From: DASXUG01 sp964620425 | GTDB taxonomy: Bacteria; Pseudomonadota; Gammaproteobacteria; Burkholderiales; Methylophilaceae | Direction of reading: 5' to 3' | DNA length: 64,000 bases | Assembly (NCBI GenBank): GCA_964620425.1 | Contig: CAZUGV010000007.1 | Span: 1 to 64,000 of the forward strand | In this document: positions 15,758 to 23,701 of the stretch, piece after piece | Layout of the letters: every line of letters starts with the position of its first letter | How positions within the stretch are numbered: the first letter of the stretch is position 1 | The notes under the pieces: generated by a model | Databases searched by the model: none | What the model was told of the DNA's origin: nothing | The model's input: the letters and a program-made list of their open reading frames with translations, nothing else | Position numbers and translations under genes: made by a program

Positions 15758-16841
15758 CTAATGCGTTTGTCGACCTTTTACCATAATCCCAAACAAAGCT
15801 GCTGTCATCAGCAACAATACCCAGTTAGGTAAAGGTACATCTCCATCGCTACCACCACTTGAGCCACCGCCGCCAGGCACAGTTGTGACTATATTAAAGC
15901 TCATATTCACTGGTGAGGCAGAAGGGTAATTGGCATCGCCTGATTGGTTGGCTTGTAAAGTACAAGTGCCAAGTGCTTTCAGTGTGACAGTGCTGCCCGA
16001 AACAGTACACTTTGTTGTGGTGAGTGAGCTTATGGTCACAGGTAAGGCGGAGCTGGCACTCGCGGAAACACCTACTGTACCTGTGCTTAACGCTTGGTCA
16101 GCAATCGTTGGAAAGGTGATGGTTTGGGAGTAGTGACCAAAGTTATAGGCACCTGTATTTCCGTTCCAATAATCACTAACCAGAACGGTGTAAGTACCAG
16201 AGGCGGTTGGGGTATATTGGATAACATTAGTGACTGAGTTAACTATTGACCAGTCGACACGTGTCCCAGCTGCATTAAATAATTGAACAATTGGAGCAAG
16301 TGAGGAGCTGTCAGTTCTTGTAACAGAGAGACGTAATGTCCTACCAATAACTCCAGAAACTGTAAATGAATCTATATCACCCAAATCAATTGCACCTGAA
16401 AGACTAGCACCGCTAGTTAAATTGCCACCTTCATTAGCCCCTGGAGCTTTTGCATAATATAGATTGTAGGCGCCTGCATTACTGTNNNNNNNNNNNNNNN
16501 NNNNNNNNNNNNNNNNNNNNNNNNNNNNNNNNNNNNNNNNNNNNNNNNNNNNNNNNNNNNNNNNNNNNNNNNNNNNNNNNNNNNNATAATTGAATGATTG
16601 GAGCAAGTGAAGAGCTGCCAGTTCTAGCTACTGAAATTCTCACTGTTTCCCCTGCGTTTGCTGTTAGAGTGTGCGTCGCGCTTCCACCAACCACAATCAC
16701 CCCAGAAACTACCCCACCATTCGGCAACGAAACAGCAAAAGCTGGCATTGCGATCAATAGGAATAGAAAGAAATAACTTTTTGAAATTAGGCGCATGATG
16801 CCAGCAAACGTTATGCGCGTAAGATTGAGTGTGTACATCAT
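15758..16841 (-). CDS. Secreted repeat protein with C-terminal sorting motif, interrupted by an assembly gap
   Basis: One gene split by 100 N at 16486-16585. The N-terminus (two ATGs at 16841/16838, with GGGGG just upstream) carries a signal peptide ending near AMPAFA. Two copies of a beta-sandwich repeat resembling bacterial pre-peptidase C-terminal domains follow. Each contains R-(I/L)-S-V-(A/T)-R-T-(G/D)-SSSLAPI(I/V)QL and a (N/T)-(A/T)-GAYN tail. Then come a stretch ending in an FNIV strand, a Gly/Ser linker and a C-terminal D-V-P-L-P-N-W plus hydrophobic helix and basic end, which resembles VPLPA/IPTL-type CTERM signals. Repeat alignment predicts about 108 missing bases. Function unknown; cell-surface placement is likely. 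Confidence 0.7.
16486..16585. other. Assembly gap of exactly 100 N
   Basis: A placeholder gap inside a repeated domain. The frame to the left and right differs by one base across the 100 N, so the true gap length is not 100. Confidence 0.95.
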
Positions 16842-17121
16842 GACCCCCTTTAGTCAAAAATATCCAGTAGCGATTTGGTGTTGTTGCCAGAATCATGCCA
16901 TAGTTTTATTGCAGGGGTTTTACATGCGGACTATATAAAGAACTATAAACACTCGGGTGATTGTGAATTTTTGATGGCAGTCAAGCAGATGCTGTTATAA
17001 AAAATAAGCCTTTGTTTGATTTCTTTTTGAAGAGCTTTTTAGCGCCCTACGCAATCTAAAAGTTTTTCGTGAAATGCTTTAATTTATGACTTTTCTTAAG
17101 CGAGGGCGTTTAAGTATATGG

Positions 17122-17241
17122 TTATTTTTTCGTTGGTAGGCTCGGTTTTGCTGGGGTGATAAACCCCGCAGGCACCACTATATCTTTGCTCTTTTTTGGT
17201 TTTTTGGTTTCTTTGTTGCCGCGCTGTTGACCTTTTGCCAT
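17122..17241 (-). CDS. Small basic Lys-rich protein, 39 residues
   Basis: A 39-codon gene, short enough to be overlooked. The protein begins MAKGQQRGNKETKKPKK and ends in a Pro/Lys-rich tail (TPAKPSLPTKK). AGGAG lies seven bases before the ATG. Small proteins with the same MAKGQ-R-N-E-KKPKK start are found in many proteobacteria, where they are annotated only as hypothetical. The high Lys content suggests nucleic-acid binding, which is an inference. It stands alone, with 280 bases of empty sequence downstream up to the secreted-repeat gene. Confidence 0.7.
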   Translation of the reverse strand: MAKGQQRGNKETKKPKKSKDIVVPAGFITPAKPSLPTKK

Positions 17242-17375
17242 GATAGTTCTCCTAATGATTAACTGCAGTTTTCATCATAGACCGATGGTGAATTAAAGGT
17301 GGTTTATTTGTGCCACATTAATCTGGTGTGAGAAGTGCGATGCAGGGCGTGGTAATGTTATTGAAAATCTATTCC

Positions 17376-17450
17376 ATGAATACTTTGGCATTTATTATTG
17401 CTGATGAAATCCGATCAGGTCAGCGTCATGACGCGCTAATCGACGCGTAA
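17376..17450 (+). pseudogene. Remnant of the 5' end of a CinA-like gene
   Basis: ATG plus 23 codons then TAA. The peptide MNTLAFIIADEIRSGQRHDA aligns, with a one-residue gap, to the start of the intact gene at 18038 (MQTFGIYIIGDEILSGKRQDA). Shared positions include D-E-I, S-G, R and D-A. The rest of the gene is absent: the frame ends 21 bases before the palindrome at 17472. The DNA is clearly diverged from the intact copy, so this is an old paralogue fragment rather than a fresh duplication. Confidence 0.55.
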
Positions 17451-17471
17451 CCAACCCTTCAACAGCCTTTT

Positions 17472-17496
17472 GCGTGGGTAAACAAGTTACCCACGC
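17472..17496. repeat. REP-like palindrome, GTGGGTAA type (second copy)
   Basis: A perfect 10-bp inverted repeat, GCGTGGGTAA and TTACCCACGC, around ACAAG. It lies eight bases after the cynS stop (minus strand) and may serve as its transcript end. Confidence 0.65.
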
Positions 17497-17504
17497 TGCT
17501 AAAA

Positions 17505-17948
17505 TTAATACGTTTTATATGGTAAAAACTTGCCGTTGAGCACAATTTTCACGCGGTCGCCTTTGGGGTCTGGTTCGCGTTGAATGTCCATCGAGAAATC
17601 AATGGCGCTCATGATGCCATCTCCAAATTCTTCATGAATAAGCGATTTAATGGTGGTGCCGTATACATTGATAAGCTCGTAAAAGCGATAGAGTAGCGGG
17701 TCGGTTGGCACTGCGGTGGGCAACGCACCTTTATAGGGCACCACTTGCAACAGGTTGATTGCTTCTGGTGGCAGTTCGAGCAGTTTGCCTACGGTATCTG
17801 CTTGCGCTTTTGTGAGTGTCATTTGACCGAGTAAGGCGGCGGTTACCCACTCTTTTGAAAGGCCTATTTGGGCTGCGATGTCAGACCATTTAAGGCCTTT
17901 GTTGATTTTTGCCGTGACAATCATTTCGGTGACATCGTTGCGGTTCAT
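17505..17948 (-). CDS. cynS: Cyanate hydratase (cyanase)
   Basis: A 147-residue cyanase, which converts cyanate and bicarbonate to ammonia and carbon dioxide via carbamate. An N-terminal helix-turn-helix-like domain (WSDIAAQIGLSKEWVTAALLGQ) is followed by the unique C-terminal catalytic fold. The catalytic residues correspond to Arg88, Glu91 (LLYRFYELINVYG) and Ser114 (GIMSAIDF). Slightly shorter than E. coli CynS (156). AGGAG lies eight bases upstream. No carbonic anhydrase, cyanate transporter or CynR regulator is next to it, so it is an isolated gene for cyanate detoxification or nitrogen supply. Confidence 0.95.
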   Translation of the reverse strand: MNRNDVTEMIVTAKINKGLKWSDIAAQIGLSKEWVTAALLGQMTLTKAQADTVGKLLELPPEAINLLQVVPYKGALPTAVPTDPLLYRFYELINVYGTTIKSLIHEEFGDGIMSAIDFSMDIQREPDPKGDRVKIVLNGKFLPYKTY

Positions 17949-18037
17949 GCTTTTTTCTCCTAGGTTGATTTTGATGTTTATCGCACGAAAACAGCAATAA
18001 TCAAGCCAAGCATGATTGTGCGATACAGGTGGCGATA

Positions 18038-18799
18038 ATGTCGGTTAAAATGTTCGATATGCAAACTTTCGGTATCTACATCATCGGTGATGAAATCCTT
18101 TCGGGTAAACGCCAAGACGCGCATTTGAGCAAAGTGATAGCCTTGCTTTCTGCACGCGGTTTACAGCTCAGCTGGGCGAATTATTTGGGCGATATTCCAG
18201 AGCAAATTACTAGCTCACTTAAAGCCAGCATGGCGCGGGGCGATATTGTGTTTAGCTTTGGTGGTATTGGCGCAACGCCTGACGATTACACGCGGCAGTG
18301 CGCAGCGGATGCAGCAGGCGTACCGATTGAACGCCATGCGGGTGCGGTTGCAAATATTGTCGAGCAATATGGTGAATACGCTTACCCTAAACGTGTATTG
18401 ATGGCAGATTTTCCGCAAGGCTCTGATTTGATTCCCAATCCGATTAACCGCGTGGCGGGCTTTAGCATTAACCAGCATTATTTTGTACCGGGTTTTCCTG
18501 AAATGGCGCACCCGATGGTGGAGTGGGTGCTGGAGACTTATTACAGCGATTTGTTTCACACCCAAGATTATGCTGAAGAATCAATTATCGTGACAGAAGC
18601 TGGTGAGAGCGACTTGATTGATTTGATGAATGCTATGTTAAATAACTTTCCCGCATTAAAATTATTCAGTTTGCCGAGAACCAACCAACGCAGAATCACA
18701 GAAGTGGGCATGAAAGGCGCAAGAGCGCAGGTAAAGCTCGCGATGCAAGCGTTAAAAGAGGGGGTAACCGCGCTGGGTTACCCTTGGCAAGATCTATGA
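18038..18799 (+). CDS. CinA-like molybdopterin-binding domain protein
   Basis: A 253-residue protein with a MoaB/Mog (molybdopterin-binding) domain like the N-terminal half of CinA. YIIGDEILSGKRQDAHLSK at residues 14-32 and SFGGIGATPDDYTR at 73-86 are the signature motifs. It lacks the C-terminal nicotinamide-nucleotide amidohydrolase part of full-length CinA, so a role in cofactor handling or repair is only suggested. ATG 18038 is chosen because AGGTGG lies five bases upstream; a GTG at 18029 overlaps that site. Confidence 0.85.
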   Translation: MSVKMFDMQTFGIYIIGDEILSGKRQDAHLSKVIALLSARGLQLSWANYLGDIPEQITSSLKASMARGDIVFSFGGIGATPDDYTRQCAADAAGVPIERHAGAVANIVEQYGEYAYPKRVLMADFPQGSDLIPNPINRVAGFSINQHYFVPGFPEMAHPMVEWVLETYYSDLFHTQDYAEESIIVTEAGESDLIDLMNAMLNNFPALKLFSLPRTNQRRITEVGMKGARAQVKLAMQALKEGVTALGYPWQDL

Positions 18800-18845
18800 A
18801 AACGCGCTCATCCTCCCAATTTGCTGAAATTTTTGGTTTCCCGCA

Positions 18846-19115
18846 ATGAAGTGCCGACCCAATTGCGGTGCATGTTGTACCGCACCCAGTATAAATAGCC
18901 CTATCCCCGATATGCCAAACGGTAAGCCAGCGGGTGTGCCTTGTATTCAGCTGGATAATGAGAATCGCTGTAAGATTTTTGGTAAGCCAGAACGCCCAGC
19001 ATTTTGTGCAAGCTTGCAGCCAAGTGAAGAAATGTGCGGTACTGATGCTTTGCAAAACCCACGCGAATACGCGATTGCTTGGCTCACGCAACTGGAGCTA
19101 GCCACAAAACCTTAA
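18846..19115 (+). CDS. YkgJ-family cysteine-cluster protein
   Basis: An 89-residue cytosolic protein with eight Cys (3, 7, 10, 11, 33, 42, 54, 64). The arrangement C-x3-C-x2-C-C near the start and later single Cys in PCIQL, RCKIF, FCASL and MCG is the UPF0153/YkgJ pattern, predicted to bind a metal or Fe-S cluster. Function unknown. It follows the CinA-like gene by 46 bases and is probably cotranscribed with it. Confidence 0.85.
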   Translation: MKCRPNCGACCTAPSINSPIPDMPNGKPAGVPCIQLDNENRCKIFGKPERPAFCASLQPSEEMCGTDALQNPREYAIAWLTQLELATKP

Positions 19116-19185
19116 TGCATCTTTAGTGGGGATGGCTTTGGTTAAGCTGAATGACTACTAGGAGATTTTTGCTGAAGCAGTGCCA

Positions 19186-20436
19186 TTAAAATTGGTGTGT
19201 ATATTGCGCACTTAAAATATCAACATGCCCTTGGTATTGGCCAATCAAATTGCCACTAAAGCCTTTGCTTACGGTGTTTTGGTTGTCGTTGATGGTGGAA
19301 TTTTTAACGAATATATGCGCATAGCCTATATCAAGATTGTCTCTTTCAAATACCTGAAAATTTACACCAAAAGCGAGCCAAGTTCTGTCATTGCCAGGGA
19401 TGCGCGCATTCCGAAATTGATCGCTGATGGCTTCTTCATCAAATGCCACACCCGTTCGGAGTTTCAGCTTTTCACTATATTGATAAGTTGCGCCAATTGA
19501 GTAGCGCATGGTGTCCTCCCAGCGTTCTGGACTGCTGGTGAGGGTCGAGCCGTTATCGCGCACGATTTTTAATTCCTGAAACTTGCTCCAACCTGTCCAT
19601 GTGATGTCTGCCATGACGTCCCATTTTGAATTTAAATGGTTAAGTGTGCTGATTGAGAAGCTCGCTGGTAAGGTTAAATCTGCTGAAATGTGAGTGTTGA
19701 GTATTCTGTTTGGGTCACTATCAAACCCTTTAAATCCAGAGCTTGATTCCCCACTGAGATTTTGTCTCACTTGTGAACGATAGGCGATGCCAATGCGCAT
19801 ATCGGTGGTTGCTTGGTATATCGCGCCGACATTAAAACCAAAACCCCAGTCGTCTCCTTTTACTTTTATGGTGTCCCCTGTGCCGGTGTTCAGTGCTTTT
19901 GTTATTTCTGCTTGCGACCACATTGCTGAAATGCCGCCACCGAGTGCCAACTTATCATTAATTTGATAAGCAATAGCAGGGTTGAAGTTTATGGTTTTTA
20001 GCTCTGATTTAAGTGCCTGAAAGCGCCCCATCCATTGGCTGTCATATTCTGTTTTTAGACCAAACGGCGCACCAATGCCAACTCCCATGAATAGGGATGG
20101 GTTGATTTCCTTTGAGTAGTACAAATTGGGAATCAACGCTAAATCTCCAATATCGCTACCTTCAGTACCCAGAGCAGTTGCGCCAAATTGCGCAGAATTA
20201 GTATTGCGGAAATGCGATGAGGGGTTAATGGCATGAACTACCGAAGAAAGTTGCTGACCCTTTAAATACACCATACCAGCTGGATTAAAGAAAATCGTGC
20301 TGGCGTTTTCAGCCACAGCCGCAGCGCCTGCGTATGCGTTGCCTAAACCGCTCGCGTTTTGTTCGGATAAGCCAAATCCAGCGGCGTGTGTTTGCAGACT
20401 AATGATGCAAAAAAACAAAAGTGAAAATAAGCGCAT
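19186..20436 (-). CDS. FadL/OmpP1-family outer-membrane transporter
   Basis: A 416-residue outer-membrane beta-barrel of the FadL/TodX family, for uptake of long-chain fatty acids or other hydrophobic compounds. A signal peptide ends at HAA. The mature N-terminus, GFGLSEQNASGLGNAYAGAAAVAENASTIFFNPAGM, matches the family 'hatch' region, here read as two short motifs NASGLGNAYAG and FFNPAGM. The C-terminus ends in Phe (YTHQF), typical of barrel proteins. It stands alone; the substrate cannot be told from sequence. Confidence 0.88.
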   Translation of the reverse strand: MRLFSLLFFCIISLQTHAAGFGLSEQNASGLGNAYAGAAAVAENASTIFFNPAGMVYLKGQQLSSVVHAINPSSHFRNTNSAQFGATALGTEGSDIGDLALIPNLYYSKEINPSLFMGVGIGAPFGLKTEYDSQWMGRFQALKSELKTINFNPAIAYQINDKLALGGGISAMWSQAEITKALNTGTGDTIKVKGDDWGFGFNVGAIYQATTDMRIGIAYRSQVRQNLSGESSSGFKGFDSDPNRILNTHISADLTLPASFSISTLNHLNSKWDVMADITWTGWSKFQELKIVRDNGSTLTSSPERWEDTMRYSIGATYQYSEKLKLRTGVAFDEEAISDQFRNARIPGNDRTWLAFGVNFQVFERDNLDIGYAHIFVKNSTINDNQNTVSKGFSGNLIGQYQGHVDILSAQYTHQF

Positions 20437-20642
20437 CTGAACTCCCTAAATAGTGTTAGGTGAATCTTGTTTGGTACATTGATTTTTTAGCTTTTTTAAG
20501 CAAATAACGTAAAAAATGCCATTGAATAATGCAATTCATTTGAGATGATTCAAATTTTTCCGAATTGTAATGGGTTTTAACGCATTTTTGGGTTTTATCT
20601 TCATCAAATTGCGTATAAAATGAGCAGCTTCCCACAATATTG

Positions 20643-20667
20643 TAATTGCTTAAATAATAAGCAATTA
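20643..20667 (+). promoter_or_regulatory. 10-bp inverted repeat in the dusB-fis leader
   Basis: TAATTGCTTA and TAAGCAATTA with a five-base AATAA loop, ending 22 bases before the dusB ATG. It could be an operator or an mRNA hairpin affecting dusB-fis expression. The repeat is seen directly; its role is inferred. Confidence 0.45.
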
Positions 20668-20689
20668 AATCAGAAAAAATCAGAAACTC

Positions 20690-21730
20690 ATGCAAATTGG
20701 CTCGTATATCTTAAGAAATAATCTAGTGGTTGCCCCCATGGCTGGGGTCACGGATAGACCTTTTCGCATGCTCTGTAAAAAAATGGGAGCAGGGTTAGCT
20801 GTTTCTGAAATGGTGACCTCAAATTCGTTGCTTTATGGCAGCGCAAAAACCTTGCGTCGGGCTAATCATGAGGGTGAAGTCGAGCCGATTTCGGTACAAA
20901 TTGCTGGTTCTGATCCCCAAATGATGGCGGAAGCAGCCAAACACAATGTGGATAATGGCGCACAAATTATCGACATCAATATGGGGTGTCCTGCCAAAAA
21001 GATTTGTAATGTGATGGCAGGTTCTGCGCTCTTGAAAGATGAGCCATTAGTGGCACAAATTCTTAAGGCAGTTGTGGGGGCAGTGGATGTTCCTGTGACA
21101 TTGAAAATCCGTACGGGCTGGGATAAGCAAAACCGTAATGCGATACAAGTCGCCAAAATGGCGGAAGACATAGGCGTGCAAGCTCTGGCTATGCATGGTC
21201 GCACCCGTGCTTGTTTATACATGGGCGATGCCGAGTACGATACGATTGCTGCGGTTAAACAAGCGATTAAAATTCCTTTAATTGCCAATGGCGACATCAC
21301 GACCCCCGAAAAAGCCAAATTTGTACTCGATTACACGGGTGCCGATGCCGTGATGATTGGGCGTGCAGCGCAAGGTCGCCCTTGGATATTCCGCGAAATT
21401 GAGCATTACTTAGCAACTGGTACGCATATGTTGCCACCAACTGTGCAAGAAATTCATCAAGTAATGCTTGAGCATATTCATGATTTATATGATTTTTACG
21501 GTGACTTGACTGGTATGCGCGTGGCACGTAAGCATATTTCTTGGTACACCAAAGGCCTGAAAGATTCGGCTAATTTCCGTCATCAGATGAATCAACTGCA
21601 AACAATAGAAGAGCAATTGGCCTCGATTGGTGCGTTTTTTGCTATGTTGGAAACACAGGGTGAGCGTTTGCAGTATCAAGTCGATGCGGCATCTGATGAC
21701 GGTGATAATAACGAGGCATTGGCGGCGTAA
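20690..21730 (+). CDS. dusB: tRNA-dihydrouridine synthase B
   Basis: A 346-residue FMN-dependent tRNA-dihydrouridine synthase. VVAPMAGVTDRPFR at the start, INMGCPAKKICN with the catalytic Cys, KIRTGWD, MHGRTR and DAVMIGRAAQGRPW follow the DusB order. It reduces uridine in the tRNA D-loop. The stop overlaps the start of fis (TAATG), a conserved dusB-fis operon as in enterobacteria. Confidence 0.95.
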   Translation: MQIGSYILRNNLVVAPMAGVTDRPFRMLCKKMGAGLAVSEMVTSNSLLYGSAKTLRRANHEGEVEPISVQIAGSDPQMMAEAAKHNVDNGAQIIDINMGCPAKKICNVMAGSALLKDEPLVAQILKAVVGAVDVPVTLKIRTGWDKQNRNAIQVAKMAEDIGVQALAMHGRTRACLYMGDAEYDTIAAVKQAIKIPLIANGDITTPEKAKFVLDYTGADAVMIGRAAQGRPWIFREIEHYLATGTHMLPPTVQEIHQVMLEHIHDLYDFYGDLTGMRVARKHISWYTKGLKDSANFRHQMNQLQTIEEQLASIGAFFAMLETQGERLQYQVDAASDDGDNNEALAA

Positions 21731-21963
21731 TGAATAATTGTGATTTGGCAAATAGCGTGAAATCTTCATTGGCAGAGTATTTTAAAGATCTCGATGGTCA
21801 GCCACCACATGCGGTTTATGACATGGTGTTGGCTTGCATTGAAAAGCCGATGATTGAGTTTGTTTTGCATCAAGCAGGTGGCAATCAAAGTAAAGCTGCG
21901 GAAATTTTGGGCTTAAACCGCAATACTCTACGTAAAAAAATGCAGCAATATCATATCGAGTAA
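21730..21963 (+). CDS. fis: Nucleoid protein Fis
   Basis: A 77-residue Fis-family DNA-binding protein. The C-terminal helix-turn-helix (GGNQSKAAEILGLNRNTLRKKM) is strongly conserved. The N-terminal hairpin arm is shorter than in the 98-residue E. coli protein, as usual in betaproteobacteria. It shapes the nucleoid and activates rRNA and growth genes. Start overlaps the dusB stop, so translational coupling is likely. Confidence 0.95.
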   Translation: MNNCDLANSVKSSLAEYFKDLDGQPPHAVYDMVLACIEKPMIEFVLHQAGGNQSKAAEILGLNRNTLRKKMQQYHIE

Positions 21964-22065
21964 ACCTTGCCTGCTTGGGTGTTAGATACCACTAATGCTT
22001 TCAAGTAAGTTCTTACTCCATACTTTTCTTAAATTTTTAATCTTCCTAAACACTTCAAAAATACT

Positions 22066-23676
22066 ATGGCAATTATAAAAAGAGCACTCATCAGCGTATC
22101 TGATAAAACTGGCATTCTCGAATTAGCGCACGGCTTACATGCTTTTGGCGTAGAGATATTATCCACAGGCGGAACAGCTGCCCTTTTGCGTGATAACAAC
22201 ATTCCCGTGATTGAGGTCAGTGACTACACGGGCTTTTCAGAAATGTTAGATGGACGCGTCAAAACCTTACACCCCAAAGTGCATGGTGGTTTGTTAGGTC
22301 GCCGTGATTTGCCTGAACATGTAGCTGCCATGCAAGCCGCTGGTATTCCTAATATCGATCTATTGGTGGTGAATTTATATCCATTTGAAGTGACTGTTGC
22401 AAAACCAGATTGCACGCTTGAAGATGCGATTGAAAATATTGATATTGGCGGCCCTGCGATGGTGCGTTCTGCCGCTAAAAACTGGAAAGATGTTGCGGTG
22501 CTAACCGATGCTAGTCAATATGCAGAGGTGTTGGCCGAAATGAAAGCGACCGATGGCGCGACTAGCCAGGCAACCCGTTTTGCCTTATCTGTGGCGGCTT
22601 TTAATCGTATTAGTAACTATGACGGCGCGATTAGTGATTATTTAAGTAGCTTCAACACCGATGGGTCGCGCAACGCTTATCCCGCTCAAATGAATAGCCG
22701 TTTTGTCAAAGTGCAAGATTTGCGCTATGGCGAAAACCCGCATCAAAGCGCAGCGTTTTATCGTGATTTATACCCAGCCCCTGGGTCTTTAGTCGCGGCA
22801 GAACAGTTGCAAGGTAAAGAGTTAAGCTACAACAATATTGCCGATGCGGATGCCGCCTGGGAGTGTGTCAAATCGTTTGATAACTCCACTAGCACTTTAG
22901 GCGCTTCAGTAGCCTGCGTTATTGTAAAACATGCTAATCCTTGTGGTGTGGCGTTGGGTACAACCGCATTAGATGCCTACTCTAAAGCCTTTAAAACCGA
23001 TCCAACTTCAGCGTTTGGTGGCATCATCGCTTTCAATGCTGTGGTGGATGGCGCAGCGGCTGAAGTGGTTTCTAAGCAATTTGTAGAAGTGCTAATTGCC
23101 CCTGATTTCACTGCAGAAGCGCTGGCTATTTTTAAAGCAAAAGCCAATGTGCGCGTGCTTAAAATTGCATTGCCAACAGGTGGCGAGAAAGCTTGGGATA
23201 AAGGTCGCAACGCTGTTGATTCAAAACGTGTGGGTTCTGGCATCTTGCTACAAACCGCTGATAACCACGAAATTAACGTGGCCGATTTAAAAGTCGTCAC
23301 ACAGAAACAACCAACGCCCGCTCAAATGCAAGATTTGCTGTTTGCTTGGCGCGTGGCGAAGTATGTTAAATCTAATGCCATCGTATTCTGTGGTGATGGT
23401 ATGACATTAGGGGTTGGTGCAGGTCAAATGAGCCGTGTGGACAGCACTAAAATTGCCGCCATTAAAGCGCAAAACGCGGGTTTGAGTTTGCAAGGTTCAG
23501 TGGTGGCTTCTGATGCATTCTTCCCGTTCCGTGATGGTGTAGATGTGCTGGCGGATGCAGGCGCAAGCTGCGTGATTCACCCAGGCGGCAGTATGCGTGA
23601 TGAAGAGGTGATTGCTGCGGCTAATGAGCGTGGTTTGGCAATGGTGCTCACTGGCATTCGTCATTTCCGTCATTAA
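22066..23676 (+). CDS. purH: AICAR transformylase / IMP cyclohydrolase
   Basis: A 536-residue bifunctional enzyme for the last two steps of IMP synthesis. Residues 1-200 are the IMP cyclohydrolase (LISVSDKTGI, STGGTA, DGRVKTLHPKVHGG). The remainder is the AICAR formyltransferase with DLRYGENPHQ, the K-H-A-N-P-C-G catalytic segment and SDAFFPFRDGVD. Directly followed by purD with 25 bases between, forming a purH-purD operon. Confidence 0.96.
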   Translation: MAIIKRALISVSDKTGILELAHGLHAFGVEILSTGGTAALLRDNNIPVIEVSDYTGFSEMLDGRVKTLHPKVHGGLLGRRDLPEHVAAMQAAGIPNIDLLVVNLYPFEVTVAKPDCTLEDAIENIDIGGPAMVRSAAKNWKDVAVLTDASQYAEVLAEMKATDGATSQATRFALSVAAFNRISNYDGAISDYLSSFNTDGSRNAYPAQMNSRFVKVQDLRYGENPHQSAAFYRDLYPAPGSLVAAEQLQGKELSYNNIADADAAWECVKSFDNSTSTLGASVACVIVKHANPCGVALGTTALDAYSKAFKTDPTSAFGGIIAFNAVVDGAAAEVVSKQFVEVLIAPDFTAEALAIFKAKANVRVLKIALPTGGEKAWDKGRNAVDSKRVGSGILLQTADNHEINVADLKVVTQKQPTPAQMQDLLFAWRVAKYVKSNAIVFCGDGMTLGVGAGQMSRVDSTKIAAIKAQNAGLSLQGSVVASDAFFPFRDGVDVLADAGASCVIHPGGSMRDEEVIAAANERGLAMVLTGIRHFRH

Positions 23677-23701
23677 AATCCCGCAATTAAAAAGGTTTAA
23701 A

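Noticed and set aside
20456..20695. 79-residue minus-strand frame before dusB
   Set aside because: No ribosome-binding site, low-complexity AT-rich region, overlaps the dusB leader.
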